A stretch of DNA of 64,000 bases, taken from assembly GCA_029547025.1 (NCBI GenBank), contig JAKPQA010000100.1, forward strand, positions 1 to 64,000. The letters run 5' to 3'. Position 1 is the first letter of the stretch. Each line of letters starts with the position of its first letter. The stretch is from Armatimonadota bacterium. Its GTDB lineage: Bacteria > Armatimonadota > Zipacnadia > UBA1398 > JAKPQA01. A program made the translations under genes and the position numbers. The notes under the pieces were generated by a model that worked only from the letters and a program-made list of their open reading frames with translations, made no database searches and had not been told where the DNA came from. Shown here one piece after another: positions 16,677 through 24,711 of the stretch.

Positions 16677-17462
16677 ATGACGGACGGGCGAGATGGCGCC
16701 CTCGAGAGCGCTCTGGCGGCTCTCGAGCGTGACGCCGATGCGACGGTTCGGACGGCTGCGGCCGCCGTGAAGGCCGCGAAGGCACTGCAGAAGGCGGCCA
16801 AGCTCGGCGAGCTGCGCCGGCTCGACGCGCTCCTCGCCGCCGCGGGCGCAGCGGCAACGGCCGTGAGTCAGCAGGTCGACAACACGATGGCCGGGTGGCA
16901 GTTCGACGCGGCGGAGCATCTGGCGAGCGGCGAGTTCGCCCACGAACTCATCGCGGCCGCGCGAGCGCAGGGCGTCGCCGTGGTCGAGCAGGACGGCATG
17001 CTCTATTGCTGCCCCAGCCTGGTTCGGGTCCTGCCCGGCGAGCTCAGTGTGCGGATCGACAAGACCCGTGAGACCCGCCTGAGGCCTACCGTACTTGCCG
17101 CGCACCTCAAGGGTGTTCAGCAGCGTCCACCCCGGTTCGCCTCCGAGGCCTTTCTCGACTCGCTGCACAGGGCGTACCGCCGCGTGGTCGAGCCGGCCCA
17201 CTTCGGCAGGGTGGTCAAGCTGCTTGAACTCTATGAACTACTCACATTGCTGCCCGGGCAGGCGCGCGAGTACACCAAGGCCGAGTTTGCGCGCGATGTC
17301 TACCTGCTCGACCGAAGCGGCTCGCTCACGACCCGCAACGGGGCCGTGGCTACCCTTCATGCGAGCACCGGGACCAAGTCGCCGAGCGCGGTGCTCCGAA
17401 CCATCACCGAGACCGGGGAGAAGCGCGAGTACTACGGCATCGCGTTCCGACCCGCGGACTAG
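16677..17462 (+). CDS. Helical protein opening the BrxD-like operon, unknown
   Basis: The 261-residue protein starts at an ATG behind a GGGGGG stretch, 163 bases from the divergent antitoxin gene. Residues 1-75 are Ala/Leu/Glu-rich and predicted helical or coiled-coil. The middle (AHELIAAARAQGVAVVEQDG) and C-terminal half (VVKLLELYELLTLLPGQ, EFARDVYLLDRSGSLTTRNG) look globular, possibly a winged helix. No family is recognised. It is followed after 28 bases by the first ATPase-like gene, so it is probably a dedicated partner of that system. Confidence 0.75.
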   Translation: MTDGRDGALESALAALERDADATVRTAAAAVKAAKALQKAAKLGELRRLDALLAAAGAAATAVSQQVDNTMAGWQFDAAEHLASGEFAHELIAAARAQGVAVVEQDGMLYCCPSLVRVLPGELSVRIDKTRETRLRPTVLAAHLKGVQQRPPRFASEAFLDSLHRAYRRVVEPAHFGRVVKLLELYELLTLLPGQAREYTKAEFARDVYLLDRSGSLTTRNGAVATLHASTGTKSPSAVLRTITETGEKREYYGIAFRPAD

Positions 17463-17490
17463 CGCAGCCCGTCCGTCCTGGAGGCATGCC

Positions 17491-18504
17491 ATGCAAACCA
17501 CCGATCCGCGCGCCGTGCGCCCCGAGGACTGGTTGGACGTCATGAAACGTGAGTACGTGAGCAGCTTCGTGCGCCATGGGGGAGCCGCTGTTAAGGTGGT
17601 CGTGCCCCGAGACGACGAGGACCGGCACTCGCTCATTGCGGGGCTCAGGTCCTCGGCCGAGGAGCACGGCTTCGCCTTTGCGTCGGTGGATGCGGCGACC
17701 ACGAAGCTCCACCTCGTGGATCGGCTGTTCCACGCGGTGGCTCGGCAGATGCCCTGGCACGCCCTGGCCAGCTCCCTGGTGCGGCGCCTGTTGGCGGCCA
17801 GCGGCCTCGAGGTGACGCCACAGGCCGACGGCGTCGACCTGGCCGAGGTCGCTCGCGTGAACGGGCGAGATGTCCGGTGGCTGGCGCAGGACGTCAAGAG
17901 GCAGCTCGAGCGCGAGCTTGTCGGCCATCCGGGCATGTGCCAGGAGTTCCGGTTCGCCATGATCGAGCTCTGCCTCGAGGCCATCGGCGAGGGGCAACTC
18001 CAGCCCGGCGTCGCCGAGCAGTGGCTCTGCGGCGAGCTCCGGCTGATCAGCGCCATGAAGCGTGCGCTGATCTTCTCGAAGATCCACCGCCACAACGCGC
18101 GGCATATGCTGCTCTCGCTCACGCAGTGGCTGCGGCTGGCCGGCCGATCGGGGCTCGTGCTCAGCCTGGACATCACCCAGTACACGGCCCGCCGTGCCGG
18201 CGCGGCGCAGGGCACGACGTTGTTCTACACGCGTCCCGCCATCATGGATGGGTACGAGGTCGTCCGGCAGCTCATCGACAGCACGGACGACGCCCTGGGT
18301 TGCTTGACCGTCGTGGTGGCCCCACCGGACTTCCTGAGCAATGAGAGCTGGGGCCTCGACGCCTACCGGGCCCTGAAGCTGCGCGTTATCGACGAGGTTC
18401 ACGACCGCTACAAGCCTAACCCGGTGTCCGCCCTGGTGCGGATCTCGCGCGAGGCACCGGCGCTGGGTCTGGCCGGGCAAGGGGGCGATCGGTGTGACGG
18501 CTGA
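17491..18504 (+). CDS. Degenerate BrxC/BrxD-type (DUF2791) ATPase-like protein
   Basis: The 337-residue protein follows CTGGAGG and an ATG. Its layout parallels DUF2791 P-loop proteins: a strand where Walker A should be (AAVKVVVPRDDEDRHS, residues about 30-45) with no GKS/GKT, FASVDAATTKLHLVDRLFHAV, then RHNARHMLLSLTQWLRLAG leading into a Walker-B-like strand GLVLSLDITQY near 222 where the catalytic Glu is replaced. Both nucleotide motifs are therefore lost while the fold seems kept. It overlaps the intact paralogue downstream by 11 bases. A regulatory or structural half of a hetero-oligomeric ATPase is likely (inference). Confidence 0.75.
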   Translation: MQTTDPRAVRPEDWLDVMKREYVSSFVRHGGAAVKVVVPRDDEDRHSLIAGLRSSAEEHGFAFASVDAATTKLHLVDRLFHAVARQMPWHALASSLVRRLLAASGLEVTPQADGVDLAEVARVNGRDVRWLAQDVKRQLERELVGHPGMCQEFRFAMIELCLEAIGEGQLQPGVAEQWLCGELRLISAMKRALIFSKIHRHNARHMLLSLTQWLRLAGRSGLVLSLDITQYTARRAGAAQGTTLFYTRPAIMDGYEVVRQLIDSTDDALGCLTVVVAPPDFLSNESWGLDAYRALKLRVIDEVHDRYKPNPVSALVRISREAPALGLAGQGGDRCDG

Positions 18505-19759
18505 GCAGCTCGAGAGCCGACGGGCCATCGAGGCCCTGCGCGCGGGCGTGCCCAACCGCGACGCCGTTCGCGCGCTGGGTTGCTCGCAGCCCGAGATCGA
18601 GGCCCGGTTCATCCAGTGCCTGAACGAGTGCCCAGAAGCAGCTGATCGGCATGAGCAGGCCCAAGGGCTGATGGTGGCGGCGGACTTCGGTGCGGGCAAG
18701 TCCCATCTGCTCGAGTACCTGCAGCACGTGGCTCTGGAGAGGAACTTCGTCGCCAGCAAGGTGGTGATCAGCAAGGAAACGCCGCTGTTCGACCCGGCCA
18801 AGCTCTTCCTGTCGGCCGTGGACAGTGCCCTTGCTCCCGGCAAGCGGGGCAACGCCGTGCGCGAGATCGCACAGACGCTGGACCAGTCGCCCGGCTTCAC
18901 CGCTTTCTATGACCAGGTCGTGAGCGATGGGGCGGGCCTCGACCGGCGTTTCGGCGCCTCGCTGTGCGTGTACGCCAATGCCCGCTCGACGGATCTCGAG
19001 TGGACCGACCGCGTCGTCTCTTTCTGGTGTGGCCGCAAGCTCAACGTCACCGAGGTCAACCGGGCGCTGAAGCAACTGGGCCAGGGCGGCCCGTGGCGTT
19101 TCGCGAAGATCCCGAACCGCGAGCTGGCCCTCCAGCGGTTCCGCTTCGCCGCCATGCTCATGCGCGCCGCCGGCTACGCGGGCTGGGTGCTCCTGCTGGA
19201 CGAGGTCGAGTTGATCGGGCGCTACTCCCTGCGCCAGCGGGCCAAGTCCTACGCCGAACTCGCCCGCTGGATGGGCGCGCTCAAGGCCGGGAGCACCTTC
19301 CCGGGCATCGTGTCAGTCCTGGCGATCACGCCGGACTTCGAGACGGCCATCCTCGACGAGAAGGGCGACTCGGACAACGTGCGGGCACGGCTGACAATGA
19401 CGGGCTCACCCGAAGAGCTCCTGGCCGTGGGCGAGGCCGAGGCCGGCATGCGCCAGATCCGCGCCGCGATCCGTCTCAGACAGCCCGATGGCGACCAGAT
19501 CAGCCGGGTGGTCGAGAGCCTCCGGCAGACCTACGAGCAGGCATATGGCTGGCGCCCACCGGAAGCCGACTGCATCCCGAAGCGGCCCGGCTCGACGCCG
19601 ATGCGGTCCTATGTCCGGCGCTGGGTGACCGAGTGGGACCTCGAGCGGCTGTTCCCGGCCTACGCGCCCGAGGTCGAGACGGCCGCCCTCGATCAGACGC
19701 TCGAGGAGGATCGCGACCTGGAGCGAGCCAGCGAGGCCAACCACTCAGACGATCCATAG
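18494..19759 (+). CDS. BrxD-like (DUF2791) P-loop ATPase
   Basis: The 421-residue protein starts at a GTG inside the previous gene behind GGGGGCG. The N-terminal LESRRAIEALRAGVPNRDAV is typical of the BREX ATP-binding family. Walker A is ADFGAGKSHLLEYL near 60-72, Walker B GWVLLLDEVELI near 230-240, and a helical C-terminal region follows, ending in an acidic tail (LEEDRDLERASEANH). In BREX type 2, BrxD accompanies PglX/Y/Z/W and a helicase; none of those is seen here besides a helicase. It likely forms a complex with the degenerate paralogue upstream. Confidence 0.85.
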   Translation: MTAEQLESRRAIEALRAGVPNRDAVRALGCSQPEIEARFIQCLNECPEAADRHEQAQGLMVAADFGAGKSHLLEYLQHVALERNFVASKVVISKETPLFDPAKLFLSAVDSALAPGKRGNAVREIAQTLDQSPGFTAFYDQVVSDGAGLDRRFGASLCVYANARSTDLEWTDRVVSFWCGRKLNVTEVNRALKQLGQGGPWRFAKIPNRELALQRFRFAAMLMRAAGYAGWVLLLDEVELIGRYSLRQRAKSYAELARWMGALKAGSTFPGIVSVLAITPDFETAILDEKGDSDNVRARLTMTGSPEELLAVGEAEAGMRQIRAAIRLRQPDGDQISRVVESLRQTYEQAYGWRPPEADCIPKRPGSTPMRSYVRRWVTEWDLERLFPAYAPEVETAALDQTLEEDRDLERASEANHSDDP

Positions 19760-19771
19760 GCGGCCGGCGCC

Positions 19772-21163
19772 ATGCCCGTTCCCCTCCGCGAGCTACCCGC
19801 GCCCGGCCAGCCGGGACACGTGCCTGCCCCCAGTCTGTTCCCGTTCCAGTTTGCCGGTGTACGGGCCCTCTATCACCGCGACTCGCTACTGCTGGCCGAC
19901 GACATGGGACTCGGGAAGACGGTACAGGCGTGTGTGGCGCTCCGGAGGCTAGTGACCGCCGGTCTCGTCGAGACGGCCCTTATCATCACCAAAGTGAGCC
20001 TGCTTCGCCAGTGGCGACGGGAGCTCCGCCGCTTCGCGCCCGAGCTCTACGTCTCGGTCGTCCACGGTACGGCTGAAGACCGGGCATGGCAGTGGGACGC
20101 TCCGGCCCATGCCTTCATCACCACCTATGAGACACTCCGCTCCGACTTCACCGAGAGCCCCAGGCACCGCGTCGGCCGTACCTGGGATCTGGTCATCCTC
20201 GATGAGGCACAGGCCATCAAGAACCGCGAGAGCCTGACCAGCGAGGTGTGCAAGCGGCTCCGTCGGCGCCGCGCGTGGGCGCTCACGGGCACGCCGCTCG
20301 AGAACGACGTCGACGATCTGGCCTCGGTGCTCGAGTTCGTGCGCCCCCTCCTGCCGGGCGAGCCCCAGCCGGACCTCCGGCCCGGAGAGGAGACGATCCG
20401 CCGACAGCGCGAAGTGCAGCTCCGAAGGCGGAAGGCCGACGTGCTGCCTGACCTGCCGCCCAAGATCGTGACGACGGTGCCCCTCGTGCTGGGACCCGAG
20501 CAGCGGCGGGCCTACGAGCGGGCCGAGCGCGAGGGCATCTTTGAGCTGCGCCAGTTGGAGGGGGAGCTCCGCATCGGGCATGTTTTCGAGCTGATCATGC
20601 GGCTGAAGCAGACCTGCAACTTCTGCCCCGTGACTGGTGAATCGGCTAAGCTCGAGGACCTGGCCGAGCGCGTGGCGACTCTGGCCGCCGAGGGTCACAA
20701 GGCTGTGGTGTTCTCTCAGTTCACCGACCAACGCTTCGGCTGCGGTGCACTCCGCGACGGGCTGGCCGATCTCGACCCACTGGTCTATACGGGCGCCATG
20801 GACGGGCCCGAACGTGACCGTGTCATCCGTCAGTTCACGACCGATGCGGCTCGCCCGCTGTTGATCGTGTCCCTCCGCGCCGGCGGCCTCGGACTCAATC
20901 TACAGGAGGCCTCCTATGTGTTCCACTTCGACCGCTGGTGGAACCCGGCCGTCGAACACCAGGCCGAGGACCGCGTGCATCGCGTGGGGCAAGCACTTCC
21001 GGTCCACATCTATCAGTACACGTGCGAGCGGACCATCGAGGAACGCATCGAGCAGATCCTGCTCGGTAAGCAGACGCTGTTCCAGGAGTACGTCGACGAC
21101 GTGACCCTCGACCTCTCTCAAGCGCTCACGCGCGAGGAGCTATTCGGGCTGTTCGGGATCTGA
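19772..21163 (+). CDS. SNF2-family DEAD/DEAH helicase
   Basis: The 463-residue, two-domain SF2 translocase has motif I LLADDMGLGKT near 44, motif II ILDEAQ near 142, motif III LTGTPLEN, and in the second lobe VVFSQFTDQ, SLRAGGLGLNLQEASYV and motif VI QAEDRVHRVGQ. It is a compact core without accessory DNA-binding or nuclease domains. It starts 12 bases after the BrxD-like ATPase, closing the four-gene operon. Probable role: DNA translocation or remodelling coupled to the ATPase pair. After its stop, only 3 bases separate it from a convergent gene remnant. Confidence 0.9.
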   Translation: MPVPLRELPAPGQPGHVPAPSLFPFQFAGVRALYHRDSLLLADDMGLGKTVQACVALRRLVTAGLVETALIITKVSLLRQWRRELRRFAPELYVSVVHGTAEDRAWQWDAPAHAFITTYETLRSDFTESPRHRVGRTWDLVILDEAQAIKNRESLTSEVCKRLRRRRAWALTGTPLENDVDDLASVLEFVRPLLPGEPQPDLRPGEETIRRQREVQLRRRKADVLPDLPPKIVTTVPLVLGPEQRRAYERAEREGIFELRQLEGELRIGHVFELIMRLKQTCNFCPVTGESAKLEDLAERVATLAAEGHKAVVFSQFTDQRFGCGALRDGLADLDPLVYTGAMDGPERDRVIRQFTTDAARPLLIVSLRAGGLGLNLQEASYVFHFDRWWNPAVEHQAEDRVHRVGQALPVHIYQYTCERTIEERIEQILLGKQTLFQEYVDDVTLDLSQALTREELFGLFGI

Positions 21164-21166
21164 GAC

Positions 21167-21544
21167 TCATGCCGCCAACGCCGCGAGTTTCCCCTCGTCG
21201 ATCTCGACACCCAGCCCAGGGCCCTCGGGCACGGCGATGGTTTCGTCGCCGACTGGCACGAGTGGGTGCGTGGCGATCGAATCGCCGAGGAACTGCGGGC
21301 CGTTCAGGGCGCACGGGTGCGTGATGCCGTAGGCGCCGAACAGGATCAGGCTGGCCGCCAGCGACAGATCGGGATCGGTGAGGCCGCTGCCGAGGACCAT
21401 GAGCCCCGCATCGCGCAGGATCTCGATCTGCCGCCGGGCCGAGTGCAGGCCGCCGCAGCGCGCCGGCTTCATGGCCACGCCGTCGAGCATGTCCAGCCGG
21501 ATGAACTCGATCAGGTCCTGCGGGGAGACGATGCCCTCGTCCAT
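21167..21544 (-). pseudogene. 3' remnant of an enolase-superfamily (MR/MLE) gene
   Basis: About 125 codons read as the C-terminal part of a mandelate racemase/muconate lactonising enzyme: DEGIVSPQDLIEFIRLDMLD, AMKPARCGGLHSARRQIEI, VLGSGLTDPDLSLAASLILFG, ending GPGLGVEIDEGKLAALAA. Family members are about 350-400 residues. Only about 70 bases remain before the next gene, so the capping domain and most barrel strands are missing. It abuts the SNF2 gene, as expected if an insertion or deletion at the island edge removed the 5' two-thirds. Confidence 0.7.
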
Positions 21545-21613
21545 CGCGCGCCGAACGCCCGAGGCGCGCAGCAGAACGCCACGCGCCTCAGGGGTTGTCT
21601 CACATCCCGTCGC

Positions 21614-22489
21614 CTACAACTCAGGCGCGGCCGCCTGCTGCTGTGCCATGGCCGCGTCCAGCAGCTCCTTCTGGACGTCCTCGATCGTACGATCTGGCGT
21701 AAACTCGATAATCTTGGTCCCCTCGGGCGCCTCGAACTCGAACATCGCGTCGGGGATATCGGCGTTGAGCTCGTACTCGAGCACCGTAACGGTGAGCTTC
21801 AGATCCACGTTGACAGTCATCCCCGGTGGCATCAAGGACATCTCCATGTACAGCCGGCGCAGGTTGCCCGTCTCCTGCTCGAGGGCCATCTGCAGCACAC
21901 CGAACTGCACATTGGTGAGGCCACCAGTCATGTTCATGGCGCCCGCCATACCCAGTGACTCGGTGAACGCTTGGCAGTACTCGGGCTTCACCTGGAGCAC
22001 GTAGCAGGGGATGTCGTCATACTCCTTCTCTCCGACAATCGTCGCCATGTCCTTCTCGAGCAGAGTCACGAAGGCCTCATCCTGATCCTTCGGCAGGCCC
22101 AGCTTCTCCAGGACCGCGTCGCGCTGATCGGCGAACTGCTGCATGGTCTCCGGCGGCACGTGGAGCATTACGCCCGCCTGGCCCTGGTAGGAGAAGACCT
22201 CGTCCTTAGCCACGATGCTGACCTGGTTCATGGTCGGCATCTCGGCCCGGATCTTGTCGTTCTTCCTCCAGATCTCGATGTCGATGTCCGGAACCTGCGC
22301 GACCGGTACCTCGATCTTGAGGCTCATCTTCATGTGCATCGACTTGCCGGCTTCCAGGTTCTCTCGCGCTCGGGCGGCCAAGTCGACCATCCGTGGGTCG
22401 CGCTGATCTCCCTGGGCCACAGCCGAAAGTGCAGACGCGGCCAACCAGATGGCGGCGGTCAGTGCAACGAGCAGGCTGATCCGTTTCAT
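21614..22489 (-). CDS. Secreted LolA/LppX-like outer-membrane lipoprotein-handling protein
   Basis: The ATG at 22489 follows GGAGGGGAAAG. The 291-residue product has a signal peptide (MKRISLLVALTAAIWLAASALSAVAQ). The mature part reads as a LolA-like half-barrel: LAARARENLEAGKSMHMKMSL, IWRKNDKIRAEMP, DEVFSYQGQAGVMLHVP, YDDIPCYVLQVKPEY and LRRLYMEMSLMPPG, ending in a Gln/Ala tail. The assignment rests on overall pattern. The periplasm is the expected location. Confidence 0.6.
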   Translation of the reverse strand: MKRISLLVALTAAIWLAASALSAVAQGDQRDPRMVDLAARARENLEAGKSMHMKMSLKIEVPVAQVPDIDIEIWRKNDKIRAEMPTMNQVSIVAKDEVFSYQGQAGVMLHVPPETMQQFADQRDAVLEKLGLPKDQDEAFVTLLEKDMATIVGEKEYDDIPCYVLQVKPEYCQAFTESLGMAGAMNMTGGLTNVQFGVLQMALEQETGNLRRLYMEMSLMPPGMTVNVDLKLTVTVLEYELNADIPDAMFEFEAPEGTKIIEFTPDRTIEDVQKELLDAAMAQQQAAAPEL

Positions 22490-22783
22490 ATACTTTCCCC
22501 TCCGAGCGCCCGGCGAGGACTGCCGCCTCGAGCTCCAGGGCACATTCCTGGGCGCCGCAACGGCCCCCTGTCACCCGTTGACGAGCGGAGTCCCGGGAAG
22601 TTGCGGACTCGGCGACCCTGGTCCGGCGTGTCGCGGTCGTCTCCCCCGGGATCCCGATGAGGGCCGATGCCTGATCAGGGCCCCAGTGGGTATACGGACG
22701 AGGTGCCGGGAAGTTTCAGAGGTGCCGCGCTCCGCTGGCTGCGGGCGGCATGGAGTCTCCCGAACACCCGCGAAACCAAGAGC

Positions 22784-23860
22784 TCACTTGGGGTCGAACG
22801 AGGGTACCGTGAGCTGCTCACCGTCTTTGAAGCACGACTGGTGCGCGACCACGCCTGGCGCGGTCATAGCCACCGCCTCATAGACGTTGACTGAGGGCTC
22901 GCGATCCTCCAGCAAGGCCATCACAAACTCATGAGTCAGGTAGGTGTGAGATCCACCGTGGCCACTTTCGATCCGCATCGGCTCAGGCAGCAGCGCCTGG
23001 AAGTCGGGGATGGTCGGCACGTCGGCTTGGCCCTCGATCTTCAGCACGTGCGGCTGGCCGGACCAGGCGGACATGTAGAGGCTCATGTGCTGGCCGAACC
23101 ACTGGGCCCGCTCGCCGTGGTTCCACACATCCCACATGACATTGCAGCGGAACATGTGGCCGCCACTGGTCTGGAACAGGGCCGACGCGTTGGCGAAGGG
23201 GTTGTCGTAGGCGTTATCTTTGAACGCCGGGTCGTCTTTGGTCTCGCCCAGGCATGACACCCGCACGAGCCGCTCACCGGTCACGCCGACGAGGAAGGCG
23301 GTCGAGTGCGTTGGGTAGAGCATGGGAGGGTACCCCCAGCGCCAGGTGCGCTGCCCGTTCCAGGTCGAGAGCCCATCGTTGGCGGCGCCGATGCCCGGAT
23401 GGTAGTACTCGCCCTCGCAGTAGACGATCTCGCCAAACCTGCCGTCCTGGTAGAGCCGACGGGCCATCATGCACTCGGGTCGGTAGTAGCTGGTCTCGGC
23501 CATCATGTAGCGCACGCCGTTGCGCTCCTTGGCCTCGACCAGCTCCTCGAGCTCTTCGAGGTTGCAGCCGGCCGGGACGGCGGAGATGACGTGCTTCCCG
23601 GTGTTCATGACCGCCACGCAGTGCCGGACATGGTTGGGGGCCTCCGTGAAGACGGCGACGGCATCGATGGCATCGTCGAGGATGAGTTCCTCAAGCGAGT
23701 TGTACGCTTTGGCGCACTGGTACGTGTTCATCAGGTGGTTCCGGCGATCCTCACGGAGGTCGCTGACCGCCTCGACAACGCACCCGGGATCCAGGTGCCA
23801 CTGGAAGCTGGCACCAAAGCCCCCACCCACCACGCCAATGCGAATCCTCTCATCCGCCAA
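22784..23860 (-). CDS. Gfo/Idh/MocA-family oxidoreductase
   Basis: The 358-residue NAD(P)-dependent sugar dehydrogenase-type protein has the Rossmann motif IGVVGGGFGAS at the N-terminus, AVAVFTEAPNHVRHCVAVMNTGKHV where the family has its EKP-containing segment (here SAVPAG, without the usual catalytic Lys), and a C-terminal alpha/beta substrate domain. Loss of the EKP Lys makes a standard dehydrogenase role uncertain. The start is a TTG, about 10 bases behind AGGAG. The substrate is unknown. Confidence 0.8.
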   Translation of the reverse strand: MADERIRIGVVGGGFGASFQWHLDPGCVVEAVSDLREDRRNHLMNTYQCAKAYNSLEELILDDAIDAVAVFTEAPNHVRHCVAVMNTGKHVISAVPAGCNLEELEELVEAKERNGVRYMMAETSYYRPECMMARRLYQDGRFGEIVYCEGEYYHPGIGAANDGLSTWNGQRTWRWGYPPMLYPTHSTAFLVGVTGERLVRVSCLGETKDDPAFKDNAYDNPFANASALFQTSGGHMFRCNVMWDVWNHGERAQWFGQHMSLYMSAWSGQPHVLKIEGQADVPTIPDFQALLPEPMRIESGHGGSHTYLTHEFVMALLEDREPSVNVYEAVAMTAPGVVAHQSCFKDGEQLTVPSFDPK

Positions 23861-23907
23861 TGCGGATCGCTCCTCTCTGACCGGTATGGACTATGCCGTC
23901 CCTCCGG

Positions 23908-24564
23908 CTACTCAGTGGCGTCCGCCACTCCGTCGTTACCAGCCTCCGGCGCGCAGATCTCAAACGCCAACCATACCTCCCGCATGTAGGCTCGGTGCCG
24001 CTGCCAGAGCATGTACAGCACGAGTACGGCCAGCAACAGCATCATGGGCCCGTAGACGCCGGGACTGGCCAGTTCGGTCATGGAGCGCCGGATCTGGAAA
24101 CACGCTCCGATGGCGAGCGCGGCGAAAGCAGCCACGCACAGGCGCAGAATGTCCCACGAGTACACGAGATGAGTCCAGAGCTGCTTGGCACCATGCTGGG
24201 CCACATACAGAGTGCAGTAGTCGAACACCCACTGCTTCTCCAGCGGGAGAGCCGTCGGGTAGTCGGTCTCTTCCTCATCGGGCCATCCCAGGCCTTGGCC
24301 TCGGAGCTTCCTTGCCACACGCTGGTAGAGCTCGGCGTCCTGGTGGATGAAGAACCCACGAGCCCGGCGGCTCATCCAGTCCTGCAAGTAGTAGAACGTG
24401 AGTCCGTAGGTACCAATCCCACACAGGTACGCCAGTGCCAGCATGAGCAGGCCCTGGACCGAGCCCAGCCTCTCGGCGGGGGGGCTCGGTTCGACCGACC
24501 AGACCACGGCTCCGCCCGCCACCAGAAACCCCAGGTGAGTCAAGAGAGTGGACCCGCCGTTCAT
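23908..24564 (-). CDS. Multi-pass membrane protein, unknown
   Basis: From the ATG at 24564 (GGGAGGAC just upstream) the protein is 218 residues with four likely membrane spans: about residues 8-23, 38-60, 139-157 and 171-187. A soluble loop between spans 2 and 3 contains RRARGFFIHQDAELYQRVA. No family is recognised. The frame is open far upstream, but that part is antisense to the DegT aminotransferase gene and is not coding. Confidence 0.65.
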   Translation of the reverse strand: MNGGSTLLTHLGFLVAGGAVVWSVEPSPPAERLGSVQGLLMLALAYLCGIGTYGLTFYYLQDWMSRRARGFFIHQDAELYQRVARKLRGQGLGWPDEEETDYPTALPLEKQWVFDYCTLYVAQHGAKQLWTHLVYSWDILRLCVAAFAALAIGACFQIRRSMTELASPGVYGPMMLLLAVLVLYMLWQRHRAYMREVWLAFEICAPEAGNDGVADATE

Positions 24565-24711
24565 CGATGTCCTCCCATCGTGCCAGCCGCCGCGCAACAT
24601 TGTTCCCTGACCATGGGCCTCTGGCCTCCGCAACCGATCTGCCACGGCAGCCAGGCCTGCGACCCGCCACCGGCGAACGGGTAACCCCACACACCTGCCG
24701 AGGTGATCACC

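Noticed and set aside
16677-21163. Calling the operon a complete BREX or DISARM system
   Set aside because: No methylase, PglZ, BrxL, DrmB or DrmC is present; only the ATPase family and a helicase are shared.
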